Positions 61,900-64,000 of a stretch of DNA of 64,000 nucleotides are shown here, piece after piece. The position numbers and the translations under genes were made by a program. Numbering within the stretch: position 1 is the first letter of the stretch; each line of letters begins with the position of its first letter. Source of the stretch: AC2028 sp002373595 (GTDB lineage Bacteria; Bacillota; Clostridia; Lachnospirales; Lachnospiraceae); contig CAMOIX010000001.1 of the NCBI GenBank assembly GCA_946616365.1, positions 1 through 64,000 on the forward strand. The letters are read 5' to 3'. The notes below the pieces were generated by a model, which was not told where the DNA came from, did not search any database, and saw nothing but the letters and a program-made list of their open reading frames with translations.

Positions 61900-62391
61900 A
61901 TGGGCGCAATTGACAAGTTTATGAAAGCAATGACGATTGATAATTCCGAGGACGATGACGAGTACATGGATTCGGAATTTGACGATAGCGATGAAACTGT
62001 GACTCCGGGTCCCAAGAGACTTAAGAAAGAGGAGTCTTCCGATTTTGAAGATGAGAGACCTAAGAAAACCAAGAGTTCACCCTTTAAGGCTTCTGCCAAT
62101 GCGGGCAAAAGAGGAGGAAGTATGAGAGAGAGTATGGAGATCTACAGAAGTGAGCCTGCCAGCTATGATGATGACGCTCCGCAGATCGCAGATGCACTTC
62201 TTCGCGGTTGCACCGTAGTTCTTAATGTAGAGGGTATTCAGGAGACCGAGAGACAGAGGATCCTTGATTTCACCTTTGGTGCCTGCTATGCACTCAAGGG
62301 CAGATATCAGCAGATCTCCAAGTTTGTATATATCATCACTCCGGAATCTGTAAGCATTTACGGCGACAGTGCCGCAGACGAAGGCGTTTGA
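61900..62391 (+). CDS. sepF: Cell division protein SepF
   Basis: A 163-residue FtsZ-binding protein. The amphipathic N-terminal membrane-targeting helix begins MGAIDKFMKAM; an acidic linker (about 15-75) follows, and the C-terminal SepF domain is read from ADALLRGCTVVLNVEGIQ to FVYIITPESVSIYG. SepF forms rings that tether FtsZ to the membrane and shape the septum. A GAAAGGATTTGGG site precedes the ATG. Length is ordinary. Confidence 0.94.
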   Translation: MGAIDKFMKAMTIDNSEDDDEYMDSEFDDSDETVTPGPKRLKKEESSDFEDERPKKTKSSPFKASANAGKRGGSMRESMEIYRSEPASYDDDAPQIADALLRGCTVVLNVEGIQETERQRILDFTFGACYALKGRYQQISKFVYIITPESVSIYGDSAADEGV

Positions 62392-62395
62392 TCCC

Positions 62396-63505
62396 ATGTC
62401 CGAGTGTATTACTGTTCATTTAAAGAGTAAGCCGATCTACGATATTCTTTTTGAAAATAATTTTAATGCTCTTCCGGGGAAGCTCTCAGAGCTGGGCTTT
62501 TCCGGAAGGAGAGTATGTATCGTCACCGATTCCAATGTCGAGAAGCTTTATCTTGAAGAGGTAAAGGGGCTCCTGGAAGCGGCTGACGATGCTTTTTTAT
62601 GTGTCAAAAGCTATGTGATCCCTGCAGGAGAAGAACACAAGACTCTTGATGAGATCAGAAAGCTGTATGTATATCTGATCGAAGAGCACTTTGACAGACA
62701 TGACCTTCTCATCGCTCTTGGAGGCGGCGTGATAGGCGATATGACCGGTTTTGCAGCTGCTACTTTCCTGCGCGGTATAGATTTTGTACAGGTGCCGACT
62801 ACGCTCCTTGCACAGACCGATTCTTCCATAGGCGGAAAGACCGGTGTTGACCTTGACGGATATAAGAATATGATCGGCGCATTTAAGATGCCGATCCTTG
62901 TATATTCCAATCTTTCAACTCTTAAGACTCTCGATGGCAGGCAGTTTGCTGCAGGCTTTGCTGAGATCATGAAACACGGACTCTTAAAGGACGAGGAGTT
63001 CTATATGTGGCTCGTTGAGCACAACTACGAGATCACGGACAGGGATCTTGATACGCTTACCGAGATGCTGCTTCGCAGCTGTGATATCAAGAGAGTTATA
63101 GTTGAGAAGGATCCCACTGAGAAGGGCGACAGAGCGCTCCTTAATCTGGGACATACCCTTGGACATGCGATCGAGAAGTACAAGATGCCTGAGCTGCTGC
63201 ATGGTGAGTGCGTTGCTTTGGGATGTATCGCGGCGGCTTTCATCTCCTGGAAGAGGGACCTTATCTCGATGGAGGATTTCTACGAGATCCGTGATATGTT
63301 TGTTCCTTTCGGACTGCCGATTTCAGCTGATGAACTTGATATCGACAGGATCATTGAGATTGCTCATTCTGACAAGAAAAACGACGGAAATTTCGTCAGA
63401 TTCATCCTACTCAAGAAGATCGGAAAAGCTTTCATCGAGTCGGATATAACTGATGATGAGATGAGAGCGGCATTGGAAGAATTAAACTTTAACGAGGACG
63501 ACTGA
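62396..63505 (+). CDS. aroB: 3-dehydroquinate synthase
   Basis: Second step of the shikimate pathway, NAD- and Zn-dependent. Conserved stretches: GGGVIGDMTGFAAATFLRGI, VPTTLLAQTDSSIGGKTGVD, GFAEIMKHGLL, LNLGHTLGHAIE and LLHGECVALGC with the zinc ligands. 369 residues from the ATG at 62396. A GTG at 62369 in the same frame is inside sepF and is disfavoured. Standing alone between sepF and lspA, it is not with other aro genes. Confidence 0.94.
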   Translation: MSECITVHLKSKPIYDILFENNFNALPGKLSELGFSGRRVCIVTDSNVEKLYLEEVKGLLEAADDAFLCVKSYVIPAGEEHKTLDEIRKLYVYLIEEHFDRHDLLIALGGGVIGDMTGFAAATFLRGIDFVQVPTTLLAQTDSSIGGKTGVDLDGYKNMIGAFKMPILVYSNLSTLKTLDGRQFAAGFAEIMKHGLLKDEEFYMWLVEHNYEITDRDLDTLTEMLLRSCDIKRVIVEKDPTEKGDRALLNLGHTLGHAIEKYKMPELLHGECVALGCIAAAFISWKRDLISMEDFYEIRDMFVPFGLPISADELDIDRIIEIAHSDKKNDGNFVRFILLKKIGKAFIESDITDDEMRAALEELNFNEDD

Positions 63506-63521
63506 TCTACCGGAGCTTGAT

Positions 63522-64000
63522 ATGAAAAAGAATGAATACAACAGAGTGCTTATGCTTATAACGGATCTGGTGATCGCTGTAGCTCTTATGATCTTCGATC
63601 AGTATACCAAGCAGCTTGCAATTGCCAGTCTCAAGGACAAGGAGCCTATAGTCCTTATTGATAAGTGGCTTCAGCTTGAATACCTTGAGAACAGGGGATC
63701 TGCTTTTGGAATATTACAGAATCAGAAGCTCTTTATTCTCTTCATATCGCTGATATTCATGGGATTTATGGTCTTTTTTATCCTGAGACTTCCTCTGTGG
63801 AGAAAGTTTGTATTTGCGCATGTATTTCTTTCGATGATCATCTCGGGTGGCATCGGAAATGCGATAGACAGACTTAAGTTTGATTATGTTGTTGATTTCA
63901 TATATGTCGTAAAGATCAGATTTCCGGTATTTAATTTTGCCGATTGCTGCGTAGTGGTCGGTGTGTTCGGAATGCTTTTCTTATTCCTCTTTGTCTACAA
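63522..64000 (+). CDS. lspA: Lipoprotein signal peptidase LspA, 3' end missing
   Basis: The first 159 codons of signal peptidase II, which cleaves lipoprotein signals; the window ends inside the gene. Four membrane helices are seen; family motifs are FDQYTKQLA, LEYLENRGSAFGIL, the first catalytic Asp in GNAIDRL and the second in FNFADCCVV. It probably processes lipoproteins such as the carboxypeptidase at 58313. CCGGAG precedes the ATG. Confidence 0.94.
   Translation, partial: MKKNEYNRVLMLITDLVIAVALMIFDQYTKQLAIASLKDKEPIVLIDKWLQLEYLENRGSAFGILQNQKLFILFISLIFMGFMVFFILRLPLWRKFVFAHVFLSMIISGGIGNAIDRLKFDYVVDFIYVVKIRFPVFNFADCCVVVGVFGMLFLFLFVY

Overview
The window reads as chromosomal DNA of a low-to-moderate GC Gram-positive anaerobe of the class Clostridia, most likely a Lachnospiraceae relative. 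The grounds are gene orders typical of that group (rpsP-khpA-rimM-trmD; rnhB followed by FliK-like and FlhB-C-like genes; DUF512-der-plsY-gpsA; mutS-mutL-miaA; radC-mreBCD-PBP2-rodA-mgsA; sepF near YggS), the anaerobic ribonucleotide reductase nrdDG, and AGGAGG-type ribosome binding sites. No replication genes, rRNA, tRNA, insertion sequence, prophage or CRISPR array is visible. Coding density is very high and no gene-free stretch exceeds 300 bases; the longest is the 217-base tyrS leader.

Layout. 1-5.5 kb: ribosome and translation genes (rpsP end, khpA, rimM, an extended trmD, rbgA, rplS with terminator), two signal peptidases and rnhB. 5.5-7.7 kb: a FliK-like/FlhB-C-like pair with no flagellar genes nearby. 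7.8-13.4 kb: a strong promoter, a long-form PRPP synthetase, DUF512 radical SAM protein, der, plsY, gpsA. 13.4-14.3 kb: metF on the minus strand, the only minus-strand gene.

14.4-29.3 kb is the most unusual region. It is a tightly packed run of eight genes: a periplasmic beta-propeller hybrid histidine kinase with HPt, a pseudo-receiver/receiver protein, a MoxR ATPase with its VWA partner, a membrane hybrid kinase, a 1150-residue membrane kinase carrying a DegV (fatty-acid-binding type) domain between receiver and HPt, a sodium:alanine-type symporter, and a second pseudo-receiver/receiver protein. No gene in the run has a recognisable DNA-binding or cyclic-nucleotide output domain, so the phosphorelay must act by protein contact or on an unlinked output.

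29.3-36.9 kb: tyrS with a structured leader, purine nucleoside phosphorylase, cytidine deaminase, a purine permease, a membrane-bound MutS-like ATPase and a polytopic membrane protein. 36.9-41.3 kb: an NrdR-like site, a 52-residue membrane peptide, nrdD, nrdG, a dUTPase and a stand-alone DegV protein. 41.3-50.7 kb: miaB, a secreted protein, mutS, mutL, miaA and a PLP enzyme. 50.8-59.3 kb: cell-wall elongation genes (radC, an MreB-like protein with an altered nucleotide loop, mreC, mreD, a PBP2 with a large insertion, rodA), mgsA with two altered catalytic positions, and a lipoprotein DD-carboxypeptidase. 59.3-64 kb: a promoter followed by a small P-loop protein, an HlyD-like protein, YggS, sepF, aroB and the start of lspA.

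All functional calls come from reading motifs and gene order; no database search was run.
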